From assembly GCA_947038155.1 (NCBI GenBank), contig CAMQVH010000001.1, positions 307,397 through 371,396 on the forward strand: 64,000 nucleotides of DNA, given 5' to 3'. This DNA is from an uncultured Bacteroides sp. Lineage in GTDB: Bacteria; Bacteroidota; Bacteroidia; Bacteroidales; Bacteroidaceae. Positions within the stretch are counted from its first letter, which is position 1, and each line of letters starts with the position of its first letter. This document shows, piece after piece, positions 17,293-29,206 of the stretch. The notes under the pieces are model-generated. The model did not search any database. It saw nothing but the letters and a program-made list of their open reading frames with translations, and had not been told where the DNA came from. A program made the position numbers and the translations under genes.

Positions 17293-18417
17293 TTATCTTT
17301 TAAAGTCAAAAGACTGGTCCCAATCCTTCCAGACCGGTTCACGTCCTAATTTCCTCAGGTCACGTTCCACTTCTACCGCTTTCCGTTCGTCACTCACGTG
17401 GAACTGCTCCAGTGTTTGCGGGTAGCTGTAATATCCGCCCGGTTCTGTCTTGCTTTCGGCACTCATGGTTGTCACGCCCAGTGTTGCCATGTGATTTCGT
17501 ATCTCGGCGCTTTCACGGGTAGAATAGGAGATGTCTACATCATGATCGAAGATTCGCATGGCGAAAGTAAGCTGTGCAAGTTCCCGGTCGTTCATGATAA
17601 CGTTAGGTTGGAAGCCATCGTTTTCGGATGGACGCATACGGGGGAAATTGACGCTGTATTTGGTCTTCCAGTAGTGCTTCTGCAGGTAGCGGAGGTGGTA
17701 AGCCATCATTGTCACATCCGTCCGCCATTCCTCCAGACCGATCAGGACACCCATGCCGATCTTATGGACACCGGCCTGTCCCATACGGTCGAAACCATCG
17801 ACACGCCATTCGAATTTGGACTTCATGCCTCGCGGGTGATACTTTTTATAGTTCGCCTTATTATAAGTTTCCTGAAAGCAGATGACTCCGTTCAGCCCGT
17901 GATGGGTAAGTTCTTTGTATTCTTCCGCTTTGAGGGGCATCACTTCAATCTGAAGGTTGCTGAAATAAGGTTTTGCCAGATCGAGAGCACGGGCGATGTA
18001 AGGTACACCTGCTGCTGCCGGATTTTCACCCGTCACGAGTAAAAGATTCTCAAAAGGAGCCAGCCGTTTGATTGCTTTGTATTCGTTGATGATTTCCTCC
18101 TCCGTCAGAATCGTTCTTTTCATCGGATTACTGATATGGAAACCGCAATAGACGCAGGAGTTGGTGCATGAATTGGTGATATAGAGCGGCACAAACATAG
18201 AGATTGTTTTGCCGAACCGCTCCATCGTATATTTCTGGCTGAGACGGGCCATCACTTCCAGATAGGGAGTGGCGGCAGGTGAGATCAATGCCATAAAATC
18301 ATTGACATCCAGATGCTCTTTTTTGCCTAATGCACGGCGCACATCGGCATCTGTCTTGGAATAGATGGCTTTTGTCGTCTCTTCCCAGGATATTTTTTCT
18401 AATTCGTCTGAGAACAT
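17293..18417 (-). CDS. thiH: Radical SAM tyrosine lyase ThiH
   Basis: ThiH cleaves tyrosine to dehydroglycine for thiazole formation. It is a radical SAM enzyme with the cluster motif CTNSCVYCGF (C-x3-C-x2-C), followed by LLVTGENP and PRMRPSENDG, typical of ThiH. The 374-residue length from the ATG at 18417 (MFSDELEKISWEE) fits the family. An in-frame ATG at 18489 would add 24 atypical residues and overlap the thiC stop, so I prefer the internal start. Confidence 0.95.
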   Translation of the reverse strand: MFSDELEKISWEETTKAIYSKTDADVRRALGKKEHLDVNDFMALISPAATPYLEVMARLSQKYTMERFGKTISMFVPLYITNSCTNSCVYCGFHISNPMKRTILTEEEIINEYKAIKRLAPFENLLLVTGENPAAAGVPYIARALDLAKPYFSNLQIEVMPLKAEEYKELTHHGLNGVICFQETYNKANYKKYHPRGMKSKFEWRVDGFDRMGQAGVHKIGMGVLIGLEEWRTDVTMMAYHLRYLQKHYWKTKYSVNFPRMRPSENDGFQPNVIMNDRELAQLTFAMRIFDHDVDISYSTRESAEIRNHMATLGVTTMSAESKTEPGGYYSYPQTLEQFHVSDERKAVEVERDLRKLGREPVWKDWDQSFDFKR

Positions 18418-18488
18418 TTTAATTAATTGAAAGTTGAAAATTAAAAAGAAATGAGGTTGTGATTTGGTTTTGGTATAATCACAATTCA

Positions 18489-20192
<1,704 letters not shown>

Positions 20193-20266
20193 TTATTATC
20201 ATATCATTAAGAATAGTGAAACAAACACTACTCCCTACTTATTACCTATTACTTATCACCTATTAC

Positions 20267-21040
20267 TTATTCCAAAAATGCAGTTAAAGGTGAACTTGCT
20301 TCTGCTATAAAGTTATCAGCCTGCAGACCCAGTCCTGCTTCGTATGCCCGTCTTCCGGCTTCGGTGGCGGCTTTGAAGGCCAACGCCATTTCTACCGGAT
20401 TGCCTGCTACGGCGATGGCGGTATTTACCAGTACGGCAGAAGCACCCAGTTCCATTGCTTCGGCAGCGTGGCTCGGTGCACCGATTCCGGCATCTACGAC
20501 AACGGGGATACCGGCCTGTTCGATAATAATCTGCAGGAATTCTTTGGTTTGCAGTCCTTTGTTAGTTCCGATGGGAGCACCCAGCGGCATTACGGTAGCG
20601 GCACCGGCTTCTTCCAGTCGTTTGCAGAGCACAGGGTCGGCCTGGCAATAAGGTAATACGATAAAGCCCAGTTTAACAAGCTGTTCTGTAGCCTTCAGGG
20701 TTTCGATAGAGTCGGGGAGCAGATAGCGCGGATCCGGATGGATTTCCAGTTTCAGCCAGTTGGTGCCAAAAGCTTCACGTGCCATCTGTGCGGCGAAAAC
20801 AGCTTCTTCCGCATCACGTACTCCCGATGTGTTGGGTAGCAACTGGATATTCGGATGAATAATATGTTTCAGCATGTCGTCTTCTTTGTCATCCATGTCG
20901 ATGCGCTTCATGGCTACGGTTACCATTTCAGTGCCCGATGCCAGAATGGCTTGTTCCATTACTTCATTGGAATTGAATTTTCCTGTACCCAGAAAAAGGC
21001 GGGAGTTGAACTCACGGCCTGCAATTACTAACTTTTCCAC
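20267..21040 (-). CDS. thiG: Thiazole synthase ThiG
   Basis: ThiG builds the thiazole ring from deoxyxylulose phosphate, dehydroglycine and ThiS-thiocarboxylate. The 257-residue TIM barrel carries the Schiff-base lysine in VAMKRID and the phosphate loop in [19 protein letters not shown] followed by AVLVNTAIA. The gene starts 12 bases after the thiE stop. An 80-base gap separates it from thiC. Confidence 0.97.
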   Translation of the reverse strand: MEKLVIAGREFNSRLFLGTGKFNSNEVMEQAILASGTEMVTVAMKRIDMDDKEDDMLKHIIHPNIQLLPNTSGVRDAEEAVFAAQMAREAFGTNWLKLEIHPDPRYLLPDSIETLKATEQLVKLGFIVLPYCQADPVLCKRLEEAGAATVMPLGAPIGTNKGLQTKEFLQIIIEQAGIPVVVDAGIGAPSHAAEAMELGASAVLVNTAIAVAGNPVEMALAFKAATEAGRRAYEAGLGLQADNFIAEASSPLTAFLE

Positions 21041-21052
21041 TTTTCAATTATT

Positions 21053-21682
21053 TTATTTGATTATACGTTTCATGTTCAAAATCTTTCGTGTTTCCGCTGC
21101 CGGATCCTCCGCCCGAAGAATCGTTCCGGAAAGCGCGATTCCGTTCACTCCGGTTTCGAGTATGGCAGGTATATCCTCACGGGTGATTCCTCCGATGGCT
21201 ACTACCGGCAGTTCGATATTCGCTTCCTTCATCTGAGATAAAATAGCGGCATAACCTTCCAGTCCCAGAACAGGACTCAGGTTTTTCTTTGTAGTGGTAA
21301 ACCGGAAAGGACCGATGCCGAGGTAATCTGCTCCGGCACGGTAGTGCTGTACGACATCTTCGAATGTATTTGCCGTACCTCCGATAATAAATGCTTCTCC
21401 AAGTAATTGTCGTGCCTGATCTATCGGCATGTCTTTTTTGCCCAGATGCACTCCGTCCACTTCCAGCTTTTTGGCAAGTTCGACGTGGTCATCCAGAAGT
21501 AAGATCGCTTCTTTTTCTTTGCAGAGCGGCTTTAGTTGGAGGGCAACAGCTTCCACCTCTTCACACGGAGCTTCCTTCATGCGTAGCTGAATCCACTTAC
21601 ATCCTCCTTCAAGTGCCATGAGTGCCGATTCGAAATAAGTATACCGATCGGTCTGGTGGGTGATAAATTGTAGACTTACCAT
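21053..21682 (-). CDS. thiE: Thiamine phosphate synthase ThiE
   Basis: ThiE couples HMP-PP and thiazole phosphate to thiamine phosphate. The 209-residue protein has GVHLGKKDMP, GPFRFTTTKKN and AIGGITRED, the family's pyrophosphate-binding and phosphate-binding loops. I start at the ATG at 21682 (MVSLQFITHQ), which lies 4 bases after the thiS stop; an upstream in-frame ATG at 21727 would sit inside thiS. Confidence 0.96.
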   Translation of the reverse strand: MVSLQFITHQTDRYTYFESALMALEGGCKWIQLRMKEAPCEEVEAVALQLKPLCKEKEAILLLDDHVELAKKLEVDGVHLGKKDMPIDQARQLLGEAFIIGGTANTFEDVVQHYRAGADYLGIGPFRFTTTKKNLSPVLGLEGYAAILSQMKEANIELPVVAIGGITREDIPAILETGVNGIALSGTILRAEDPAAETRKILNMKRIIK

Positions 21683-21686
21683 ACTT

Positions 21687-21887
21687 TTACCCTCCACAAG
21701 CCGCTTTGATGACCACGAGGTTATCATTCTCCTGTAACGCGAATTTCTCCCATTCGGAACGTGGAATCATTTTGTTGTTTACGGCAATAGCGATGCCTTG
21801 TACCGGAAGTTCCAGTAGGGCAGCCAGTTGTGTAAGGGTAGAAGCAGGAGTCATTTCCACCTCTTTGTTGTTAACTTGTACTTTCAT
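21687..21887 (-). CDS. thiS: Sulfur carrier protein ThiS
   Basis: ThiS is a ubiquitin-like 66-residue protein that carries thiocarboxylate sulfur to ThiG. It ends in the required Gly-Gly (IKAACGG) and has the internal IAIAVNNKMIPRSEW of the family. It is the first gene of the thi operon and follows the TPP riboswitch by about 75 bases. Confidence 0.97.
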   Translation of the reverse strand: MKVQVNNKEVEMTPASTLTQLAALLELPVQGIAIAVNNKMIPRSEWEKFALQENDNLVVIKAACGG

Positions 21888-21959
21888 TGTCCTATCAGTA
21901 TTAATAAGTTAAAAGTAAATACAAAGAGCGTGCTTATATAGAAAGGCGATAAGAAAGAA

Positions 21960-22048
21960 ACACAATCCCTACGTCAGTGCTAACTGCCTCAGGTTCCTAG
22001 GGTATAATCTCAGCCCCTCTTTGGGGGCACCCCTTTGTCTTTACGGGA
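21960..22048 (-). promoter_or_regulatory. TPP riboswitch (THI element)
   Basis: On the minus strand the thi-box hallmarks appear in order: GGGGTGCCCCC, GGGGCTGAGAT, ACCCTAGGAACCTGA, then GGCAGTTAGCACTGACG and TAGGGAT. These are the conserved pieces of the thiamine pyrophosphate riboswitch. It lies in the 5' leader of thiS and should turn the operon down when TPP is plentiful. I do not see a clear terminator between it and thiS, so control may be of translation initiation. Confidence 0.95.
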
Positions 22049-22099
22049 GCAAAGTAAGCGAAAAAGAAACAAAGATTCATCAAATTATCCGGTTTTTTT

Positions 22100-24082
22100 T
22101 CATTTTTCTTCCGATTCCCGCTTTTTGATAGGATGAGAAAAGACAAACCGTGCTCCGTTCTTATAATTCTTGTCAATCCAGATATCGCCTCCCATGCGTT
22201 GTATGGTCAGTTTGCAGATCGCCAGTCCCAAGCCTGTTCCCTGCACAAATTCGTTGAGCTTCTCAAAACGCTGGAATACCAGTTCCTGCTTGTCTTCGGG
22301 GATGCCCGCGCCTGTATCGGTCACAGAGAACAGCATACACTGGTCTTCTTCGTCTATTTCATAATCCAGCGTGATACTTCCGCCGTCGGGAGTAAACTTC
22401 AGGGCATTGTTCAGTAAGTTGATGATCACCTGCTGCAAACGTAGCGGGTCGGTATAGAGCATATAAGGCTCTTTCGGCATCTGAAGCCTGACATCTATAT
22501 CTCTTGTCCGGTTCTTTCTGGTCAGTGTGATCATGTTCTGGCAATGATTTACCAGTTCGCACCATTCATACTTGAACAGCAGTTTGCCTGATTCCAAGCG
22601 TGATACATCCAGTACATCACTGATCAGTTGCAATAACAATTCGGAATTAGTCTGGATGATATCCGCATATTCCTTCTGCTCGTCCGTTGTTTCCACGGTA
22701 TCGATCAGCAGGCTGGAAAAGCCGACAATGGCGTTCAGCGGTGTCCGTATTTCGTGGCTCATATTTGATACGAAGGCACTTTTCAGTTGATTGGCTTCTT
22801 CGGCACGCTCTTTGGCATGACGTAGTGCAATTTCCGATAATTCCAGTTTCTTTTTATCTTCCCTTAGTTGGGCTGTAGTCTTCTCAAGGTGATTCTTTAA
22901 GATTTTTGTCCGGTAATAATAATACAGTGAGATAAACAGTCCGCCTATCAGTACAAGGAAGGTAAACAGGATGAATTGCACTTCCGTCCGATATGCCTGA
23001 AAGAAAGGCACCTGTTGGTTGATGATAAGTGAATTGAAAGGTAGTTTCTTGTCCTGAAATCCCCATTCATGCAGTTTGTTGGCATCAAATTTGTATCTGT
23101 TGGGCAACAAATGAATGTGGTTGACATTGTTTTTCCCCTTGTCCAGAAATTGATAAGCCTGTTCTCCCATGCTTCTCCCTATTCCGTCGTATTGGGGGAT
23201 ATACCCTCCGATTGCCCAATACCCGATGGCAGTAGCAGTCAGGCTGAAAACAGGCAACTCTGGATTCGCTTTGGAGAAAGCATATACAGAGTTGTTCATA
23301 TACGTTATGCCCCGATTGTCAATTCTCCAGATACCCAGTAGTGCAACCGAATTTTTGGGGATATCGCGTAGTTGTTTGACGGCAGCATCAAGGGTGTGGA
23401 TACGGCCGTCAATATAGGTCGTCGATATTTCCGGATAGCGTTTCATATTCTTTTTCACCCACGCTTGTTCGGCAAGTCCGTTGTAGGTGTTGTCCGAGAT
23501 GAACACTAAATGTTCCATATCCGGATAAAAGCTTCGCATCATTTCGATGTCTTTATCGACATCATATTCGTATGTGTTACAATATATTATATTGTATTTG
23601 CTCATTCTTTCCGTTAAGTCGATGCTCTGAGGTTCGTAGGTCTGTATATCAATAGAGTCTTCCGGAATACGGATGCCGTTGCGCGATGCCATAGCGCAAA
23701 ATACGGGCAGTTGTCTGTACTTCTCGTCTTCGAGGTGCAGGAAACTGCTCCATGCTTCGCCACCCAGCAGGATGACTAGCTTGGCGTTCGGATGTTTGTC
23801 CAGAATGTTGGTAAGCGTTTTCTTCCATTTTCTGGATTGATTGAGGTCGGTAACATTCATGTTTTCTACGATGGTGGAATACTTGCCACCCAGTTGGCGG
23901 TACGTTTCTACGAACGTGTTGATATTATCGTAGGTATATTTAGTATCGGAATTGTAGGACGTCACGAAAAGTATCTCCTCTTCCAATTCTTCCGGGGTAG
24001 CCGCGTTACTGATGAAAGAGAGCAAAAGGAAGAAGGCAACAAAGAAAATGCGCCATTCTTTATTTTTTTGTTGAAGTGTCAT
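22100..24082 (-). CDS. Membrane sensor histidine kinase with periplasmic substrate-binding-like domain
   Basis: The 660-residue protein has an N-terminal signal/membrane segment (about 9-28). A large periplasmic region (about 30-355) resembles ABC-type substrate-binding folds ([28 protein letters not shown]). A transmembrane helix ([18 protein letters not shown]) is followed by a coiled coil. The HisKA domain has [17 protein letters not shown] with the phospho-acceptor His near residue 443. The ATPase domain has [24 protein letters not shown] and [10 protein letters not shown]. No receiver domain is fused and no response regulator is adjacent. I start at the ATG at 24082; an upstream in-frame ATG at 24121 is possible. 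Confidence 0.88.
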   Translation of the reverse strand: MTLQQKNKEWRIFFVAFFLLLSFISNAATPEELEEEILFVTSYNSDTKYTYDNINTFVETYRQLGGKYSTIVENMNVTDLNQSRKWKKTLTNILDKHPNAKLVILLGGEAWSSFLHLEDEKYRQLPVFCAMASRNGIRIPEDSIDIQTYEPQSIDLTERMSKYNIIYCNTYEYDVDKDIEMMRSFYPDMEHLVFISDNTYNGLAEQAWVKKNMKRYPEISTTYIDGRIHTLDAAVKQLRDIPKNSVALLGIWRIDNRGITYMNNSVYAFSKANPELPVFSLTATAIGYWAIGGYIPQYDGIGRSMGEQAYQFLDKGKNNVNHIHLLPNRYKFDANKLHEWGFQDKKLPFNSLIINQQVPFFQAYRTEVQFILFTFLVLIGGLFISLYYYYRTKILKNHLEKTTAQLREDKKKLELSEIALRHAKERAEEANQLKSAFVSNMSHEIRTPLNAIVGFSSLLIDTVETTDEQKEYADIIQTNSELLLQLISDVLDVSRLESGKLLFKYEWCELVNHCQNMITLTRKNRTRDIDVRLQMPKEPYMLYTDPLRLQQVIINLLNNALKFTPDGGSITLDYEIDEEDQCMLFSVTDTGAGIPEDKQELVFQRFEKLNEFVQGTGLGLAICKLTIQRMGGDIWIDKNYKNGARFVFSHPIKKRESEEK

Positions 24083-24165
24083 AATTGTCTGTTTTGATTT
24101 TCGGCTATTGCAAAAATACAATTTATGCCTTTGAAATACAATAGAAAGCTTAGGTTTTTTGTTGT

Positions 24166-24202
24166 AGAAAAAAGGCCGCTGTGAAATTCACAACGACCTT
24201 TT
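24166..24202 (-). terminator. sodB terminator
   Basis: AAGGCCGCTGTGAA (24172-24185) pairs with TTCACAACGACCTT (24187-24200) with two mismatches. On the minus strand the stem is followed by TTTTTT, 40 bases after the sodB stop. Confidence 0.75.
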
Positions 24203-24238
24203 CAATAGTATAGTTTAGCTTAATTTTAATGAGTCCGG

Positions 24239-24820
24239 TTACATTCGTTTTTCTACCACATCCCAGTCGATGATGTTCCACAGGGCGTTTACGTGGTCGG
24301 CGCGGCGATTCTGGTAGTCCAGATAGTAGGAGTGTTCCCACACGTCAAAACCCAGAAGTGGTTTCAGTCCGGCGCGTACGGGGTTACTGCCGTTTCCTTC
24401 TTTGGTGATATGCAGTTTACCGTTCTTGTCTACTGACAGCCAAGCCCATCCTGAACCGAACAATCCGACTGCTGCTGCATTGAACTCCTTCTTGAAGTTT
24501 TCAAAGCTGCCGAAATCACGTTTGATGGCTTCTCCCAGTTTGCCTGCCGGTTCCTTTTTCGAAGGTTTCGAAGCGAATTGGAGGAAATATAAATTGTGAT
24601 TCAACACTTGGCCGGCGTTGTTGAAGATAGCTCCATCTGGAGCGGCGGCAACGATTTCTTCTACCGTTTTGCCTTCATATTCTGTTCCGGGCACAAGGCT
24701 ATTCAGATTATTTACATATGTTTGCAGATGTTTTCCGTAATGGAAATCTATCGTTTGCTGACTGATTACAGGTTCCAGCGCATTGTTTGCGTAAGGAAGT
24801 TTAGGCATTTCGTAAGTCAT
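24239..24820 (-). CDS. sodB: Iron/manganese superoxide dismutase
   Basis: This enzyme converts superoxide to oxygen and hydrogen peroxide. The 193-residue protein from [17 protein letters not shown] has the metal ligands in [21 protein letters not shown] and [12 protein letters not shown], and [11 protein letters not shown]. It matches the Bacteroides cambialistic SOD as I remember it in length and N-terminus. I use the ATG at 24820; the frame is open to 24856 but the extra 12 residues are not part of the family. Confidence 0.96.
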   Translation of the reverse strand: MTYEMPKLPYANNALEPVISQQTIDFHYGKHLQTYVNNLNSLVPGTEYEGKTVEEIVAAAPDGAIFNNAGQVLNHNLYFLQFASKPSKKEPAGKLGEAIKRDFGSFENFKKEFNAAAVGLFGSGWAWLSVDKNGKLHITKEGNGSNPVRAGLKPLLGFDVWEHSYYLDYQNRRADHVNALWNIIDWDVVEKRM

Positions 24821-24932
24821 GGTCATAATTATTAAAGACATTAATATAGTATTCATATTGTCAAAACTTTAAATGGTTTTGTTATACTATAATAACAGCC
24901 ATAGTTCGCAAAAGGTTCACGGTATTTTATTT

Positions 24933-26675
24933 TTATTTATAAATGTACTGTATACGTTCCACTTGCTGCGGGTTGTCATAGCTGGTGCGGCATATCCATT
25001 GCCCCGTATTGTCATACTCGTAATAGGAGTCACCGTCGATCCGGTTTCCGTACTCGTCGTACAGGCAGGTCAGGCAGCCGGACGTCTTCTGGCTGTTGCC
25101 GAAGATACGTTGGTAGACGATGCGGGTGAGGTATCCGTATTTATCATATTCATACAATTCTTTTTGCGAGAGAATCTGGTTGGGCGAATTGACAAAGAGC
25201 ATATTCTGATGCTGAGATTCGGTCATTCTGCCTTTGTCGTCGTATTTGTTGACTGTATATCCCTCCATTTCCCCGTTCTTGTTGTACTCTTTGGTTTCCG
25301 TCAGTAATCCTTGCTTGTTGTAGCTGCTGACGGTATATCTGCCGTCCATGTATTTTAGAGAATCGCTTTCGATGCTTCCGTCGATACCGATGCGGCGTGC
25401 ACGGCGGTAGAAGTCCGTTTTGGTTTTCGGGTTTGTTTTCACTTCGAAGATGCAGTGGCCTTGCGGGTCGTACAGCCTGCTGGTTTGCACTTCGTTGATG
25501 GGTTGTCCGTTCTTTTCGGTCACGGATAATGTGGTGGTAAGCTGCCCCTTGTCATTGTAGGTGTAGCTGGTCGTAATATTGCCGGTGCTGTCGGTTTCGC
25601 AGCATTTTATCAATCGTCCTTGAGTGTAATATTTCACGGTAGTTGGGGTGGAAACAATGGCTTGCAGGATAAATGGAGCACGCAAATTCTTTGCCTGGTC
25701 ACGAAATTCCTTATACTTGTGTGTTTTGAGGAATTCCTGCAATAAACCGAGCGATTCGGAGTTGACTATTGCCGGCTTCAGAAGCTCGAAGTCTGCCTTT
25801 TCACTGAGATATTCAAGATCGTTCAGGTGAGTCCGTGCACCGGTGGCCAGATAAGGTGTGTTCTTATAATCATCGATAATCTGCCGGATGGCGGTGGCAT
25901 TTCCTTCTTTTTTCAGGCTGTCGATACGTTGGAACAGGAAATCATCGTATAAGGTACGGACCTCGGCAAGATAGGGGCGCGGACCTCTGTCTTGATAATA
26001 CTTCTGCATTTCGGGGTCTTCAAAGAAGGCTTTGAAGTTTGCAGGAGTCGGGGCGGCCTTCACCAGTTGGTAGAGCCGTACGTTTTCGGAGGCGTTGACT
26101 TGTGCAATAAATTTGCCGTTGGGATACTCCTTGACGTAAGTCTGGTAAATGATGGGAGTGGGGGCTTTGAGCATTCCTTCCAGCAGTGCCACCTCGCGGA
26201 TGTTCTGCAGCCGTTGCAGCATGGCGGAGTCAACCGGATATTCGGTGGCGTGAATGCTGTCCAGCAGTGCCCGGCTGAAAGGAATTTTATCTTTCGAGGC
26301 CTCCAGCAGGTTGATAATGGACTGGTCCGCCTTGTCCCGTATCTGAGAAAGCGGAATCTTTTCCCCTTCACAGATACCGGGGAAGTTATTTTGGGCGGCT
26401 TTCTCGTAGCAGCCGAAATAGAGGGTGGCTGCCTGTTCGCTCTGTCCGTTCCACAGGTCGTTGAGGACGTCCATCAATGATAAATCTTCGGCATAGTACG
26501 CCTTTGTCTCGTCATCCAGTTTTTCCCTGTTCTTCTGCCATTTGTCGGCGTCATTGTCGTTCAGATACCTTAGCAGCTTTTCCATGCGGCTTTGCTTTTG
26601 AGCCATTGCTTGCTGTGGTATGCAGGCAATAAGGCACAAACATAAAATAAATGATAAAAATATACTCTTTTTCAT
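24933..26675 (-). CDS. Secreted protein with C-terminal YD-like repeats, function unknown
   Basis: The 580-residue protein has a signal peptide (FLSFILCLCLIACIPQQAMA). The first 330 residues are helical and rich in charged residues. The C-terminal 240 residues contain irregular YD/MORN-like repeats: YTYNDKGQLTT, RLYDPQGHC, SSYNKQGLLTET, NKYDDKGRMTES, YEYDKYGYLTRI, CLYDEYGNR and YYEYDNTGQW. Such repeats form beta structures in secreted Bacteroidetes proteins. No toxin or enzymatic domain is seen. It is a single gene on the minus strand, divergent from the helicase gene. Confidence 0.75.
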   Translation of the reverse strand: MKKSIFLSFILCLCLIACIPQQAMAQKQSRMEKLLRYLNDNDADKWQKNREKLDDETKAYYAEDLSLMDVLNDLWNGQSEQAATLYFGCYEKAAQNNFPGICEGEKIPLSQIRDKADQSIINLLEASKDKIPFSRALLDSIHATEYPVDSAMLQRLQNIREVALLEGMLKAPTPIIYQTYVKEYPNGKFIAQVNASENVRLYQLVKAAPTPANFKAFFEDPEMQKYYQDRGPRPYLAEVRTLYDDFLFQRIDSLKKEGNATAIRQIIDDYKNTPYLATGARTHLNDLEYLSEKADFELLKPAIVNSESLGLLQEFLKTHKYKEFRDQAKNLRAPFILQAIVSTPTTVKYYTQGRLIKCCETDSTGNITTSYTYNDKGQLTTTLSVTEKNGQPINEVQTSRLYDPQGHCIFEVKTNPKTKTDFYRRARRIGIDGSIESDSLKYMDGRYTVSSYNKQGLLTETKEYNKNGEMEGYTVNKYDDKGRMTESQHQNMLFVNSPNQILSQKELYEYDKYGYLTRIVYQRIFGNSQKTSGCLTCLYDEYGNRIDGDSYYEYDNTGQWICRTSYDNPQQVERIQYIYK

Positions 26676-26822
26676 TGCTTTGAGTGATTAGGTTAAATAG
26701 TTAGTGATGAAAAATCATAAAAATATCTTCATTGTCAAATGAATGTTATACTTTTGTCGTATTGAAACAAATTTGAACGCCAAGGGTTTGTTAAAAATCC
26801 TCATTGTTTTTATAATGCTGTT

Positions 26823-29189
26823 ATGAATACCAACTATATAGAGGAATTAAATGAGAGTCAGTGTGCAGCAGTGACTTATAACGACGGGCCTTCGCTGGTG
26901 ATAGCCGGTGCAGGTTCGGGAAAGACACGTGTGTTGACTTATAAAATTGCCTATCTGCTGGAAAACGGCTATCAACCGTGGAACATCCTCGCACTGACCT
27001 TTACCAATAAGGCGGCGCGTGAGATGAAAGGACGTATAGCCCGTCAGGTGGGCATGGAGCGGGCACGTTATTTGTGGATGGGTACCTTCCATTCCGTCTT
27101 TTCCCGCATTCTCCGTGCCGAAGCAAAGTATATCGGATTCACTTCCCAATTTACCATTTATGATTCGGCGGATAGTAAAAGTCTGATCCGTTCCATCATC
27201 AAGGAGATGGGACTGGACGAAAAGACATATAAGCCGGGGATGGTGCAGGCCCGCATTTCAAGTGCCAAAAACCATTTGGTTTCTCCTACGGGATATGCTG
27301 CCAACAAAGAAGCGTATGAAGGAGATATGGCAGCCAAAGTGCCCGCTGTCCGTGAAATATATACCCGTTACTGGGAAAGATGCCGTCAGGCGGGAGCTAT
27401 GGATTTCGATGATCTGCTGGTGTATACGTATATTCTGTTCCGCGATTTTCCGGAAGTGCTGGCCCGTTATAGGGAGCAGTTCCGTTATGTGCTGGTGGAC
27501 GAGTATCAGGATACGAATTATGCCCAGCATAGTATCGTACTCCAGCTGACGAAAGAAAATCAGCGTGTTTGTGTGGTAGGCGATGATGCGCAGAGTATCT
27601 ACTCTTTTCGTGGAGCGGATATTGATAATATCCTTTATTTCACGAAGGTTTATCCTAACACGAAAGTCTTTAAACTGGAGCAGAATTATCGTTCTACGCA
27701 AACCATCGTCTGTGCTGCCAACAGTCTGATCGAAAAGAATGAACGTCAGATTCGGAAAGAAGTATTCTCTGAAAAAGAACGTGGCGAACCGATTGGCGTT
27801 TTTCAGGCTTACAGTGATGTGGAAGAAGGGGATATCGTAGCCAATAAGATAGCTGAACTGCGTCGGGAACATAGTTACGGCTATGCAGATTTTGCCATAT
27901 TATACCGTACGAATGCGCAGAGCCGTGTTTTCGAGGAGGCTCTTCGGAAACGGAGTATGCCCTATAAAATCTATGGCGGACTTTCATTCTACCAGCGTAA
28001 GGAGATTAAGGACGTCATTGCTTACTTCCGCTTGGTAGTGAACCCGAATGATGAAGAAGCATTCAAGCGAATCATTAATTATCCTGCCCGTGGCATCGGT
28101 GATACGACGGTTGGAAAAATCATCTCCGCTGCCACTGAAAATGGTGTCAGTCTTTGGGCGGCGCTTTGCGAACCATTGAGCTATGGGCTGAATATCAATA
28201 AAGGTACGCACACCAAACTGCAAGGTTTCCGTGAACTGATAGAAGGCTTTATGACCGATCAGGCAGACAAGAGTGCGTATGAGATAGGAACGGATATTAT
28301 CCGCCGGTCCGGCATCATCAATGATGTCTGTCAGGATACTTCGCCGGAGAATCTGAGCCGCAAGGAAAACATTGAGGAATTGGTGAATGGTATGAATGAT
28401 TTCTGCGCGTTGCGGCAGGAAGAAGGCAACCCGAATATTTCTCTGACAGATTTCCTTTCGGAGATTGCCTTGCTTACTGATCAGGACTCGGACAAAGCGG
28501 ATGATGGAGAAAAGATAACGTTGATGACCGTTCATTCGGCCAAGGGGCTGGAGTTTAAAAACGTATTCGTAGTGGGACTGGAAGAAAATCTTTTCCCCAG
28601 TGGTATGGTGGGCGATTCTCCCCGTGCTCTGGAAGAGGAGCGCCGTTTGTTCTACGTGGCCATTACCCGTGCCGAAGAACATTGTTATATTTCTTTTGCC
28701 AAGACCCGTTTCCGTTATGGAAAGATGGAGTTTGGAAGTCCCAGCCGTTTCTTGCGCGATATCGATGTGAATTATTTGCGGTTGCCGCATGAGGCGGGAG
28801 TCAGTCGGTCGGTAGACGAAGGTGCGGGGCGTTTCCGCAGGGAGATCGAAGGTGGATTTACGCGTACGGCATCTCCTACACGAATGCCTTATGGTACTAA
28901 ATTTTCTGATCGTGAACGTCCGAAGACTCAGGTGATTGCACCCAGTGTGCCGAAGAATTTGAAGAAGGTCAGTGCGGTGAGTGGAAGCAGTACACGGTCG
29001 GCTTCAGCTGGTTCGGCATCTGTAACAGGGGTGCAGGCGGGGCAGATGATAGAACATGAACGTTTCGGCTTGGGCGAAGTGATCAGGGTAGAAGGAACGG
29101 GTGATAATGCAAAAGCAACGATTCATTTTAAAAATGCAGGGGACAAGCAACTATTGTTGCGTTTTGCACGTTTTAAAGTGATAGAGTAA
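26823..29189 (+). CDS. UvrD/PcrA-type DNA helicase
   Basis: This is a superfamily 1A 3'-5' DNA helicase for repair and replication restart. The 788-residue protein has motif I AGAGSGKTRVLTY, motif II VDEYQDTNYAQ, motif III GDDAQSIYSFRGA, motif V VHSAKGLEFKNVFVVG and motif VI EERRLFYVAITRAE. The C-terminus has the PcrA-like Tudor domain (GQMIEHERFGLGEV). A -7-like box TACTTTTG lies at 26749-26756. The glycine-zipper lipoprotein gene follows 17 bases downstream on the same strand. uvrD or pcrA would both be acceptable symbols. Confidence 0.95.
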   Translation: MNTNYIEELNESQCAAVTYNDGPSLVIAGAGSGKTRVLTYKIAYLLENGYQPWNILALTFTNKAAREMKGRIARQVGMERARYLWMGTFHSVFSRILRAEAKYIGFTSQFTIYDSADSKSLIRSIIKEMGLDEKTYKPGMVQARISSAKNHLVSPTGYAANKEAYEGDMAAKVPAVREIYTRYWERCRQAGAMDFDDLLVYTYILFRDFPEVLARYREQFRYVLVDEYQDTNYAQHSIVLQLTKENQRVCVVGDDAQSIYSFRGADIDNILYFTKVYPNTKVFKLEQNYRSTQTIVCAANSLIEKNERQIRKEVFSEKERGEPIGVFQAYSDVEEGDIVANKIAELRREHSYGYADFAILYRTNAQSRVFEEALRKRSMPYKIYGGLSFYQRKEIKDVIAYFRLVVNPNDEEAFKRIINYPARGIGDTTVGKIISAATENGVSLWAALCEPLSYGLNINKGTHTKLQGFRELIEGFMTDQADKSAYEIGTDIIRRSGIINDVCQDTSPENLSRKENIEELVNGMNDFCALRQEEGNPNISLTDFLSEIALLTDQDSDKADDGEKITLMTVHSAKGLEFKNVFVVGLEENLFPSGMVGDSPRALEEERRLFYVAITRAEEHCYISFAKTRFRYGKMEFGSPSRFLRDIDVNYLRLPHEAGVSRSVDEGAGRFRREIEGGFTRTASPTRMPYGTKFSDRERPKTQVIAPSVPKNLKKVSAVSGSSTRSASAGSASVTGVQAGQMIEHERFGLGEVIRVEGTGDNAKATIHFKNAGDKQLLLRFARFKVIE

Positions 29190-29206
29190 TCATAGTAAAA
29201 TTAGAG

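Noticed and set aside
24873..25307. 144-codon + strand frame opposite the secreted repeat protein
   Set aside because: Val/Leu-rich antisense of the YD-like repeats; the minus-strand gene has a signal peptide and continues for 580 codons.
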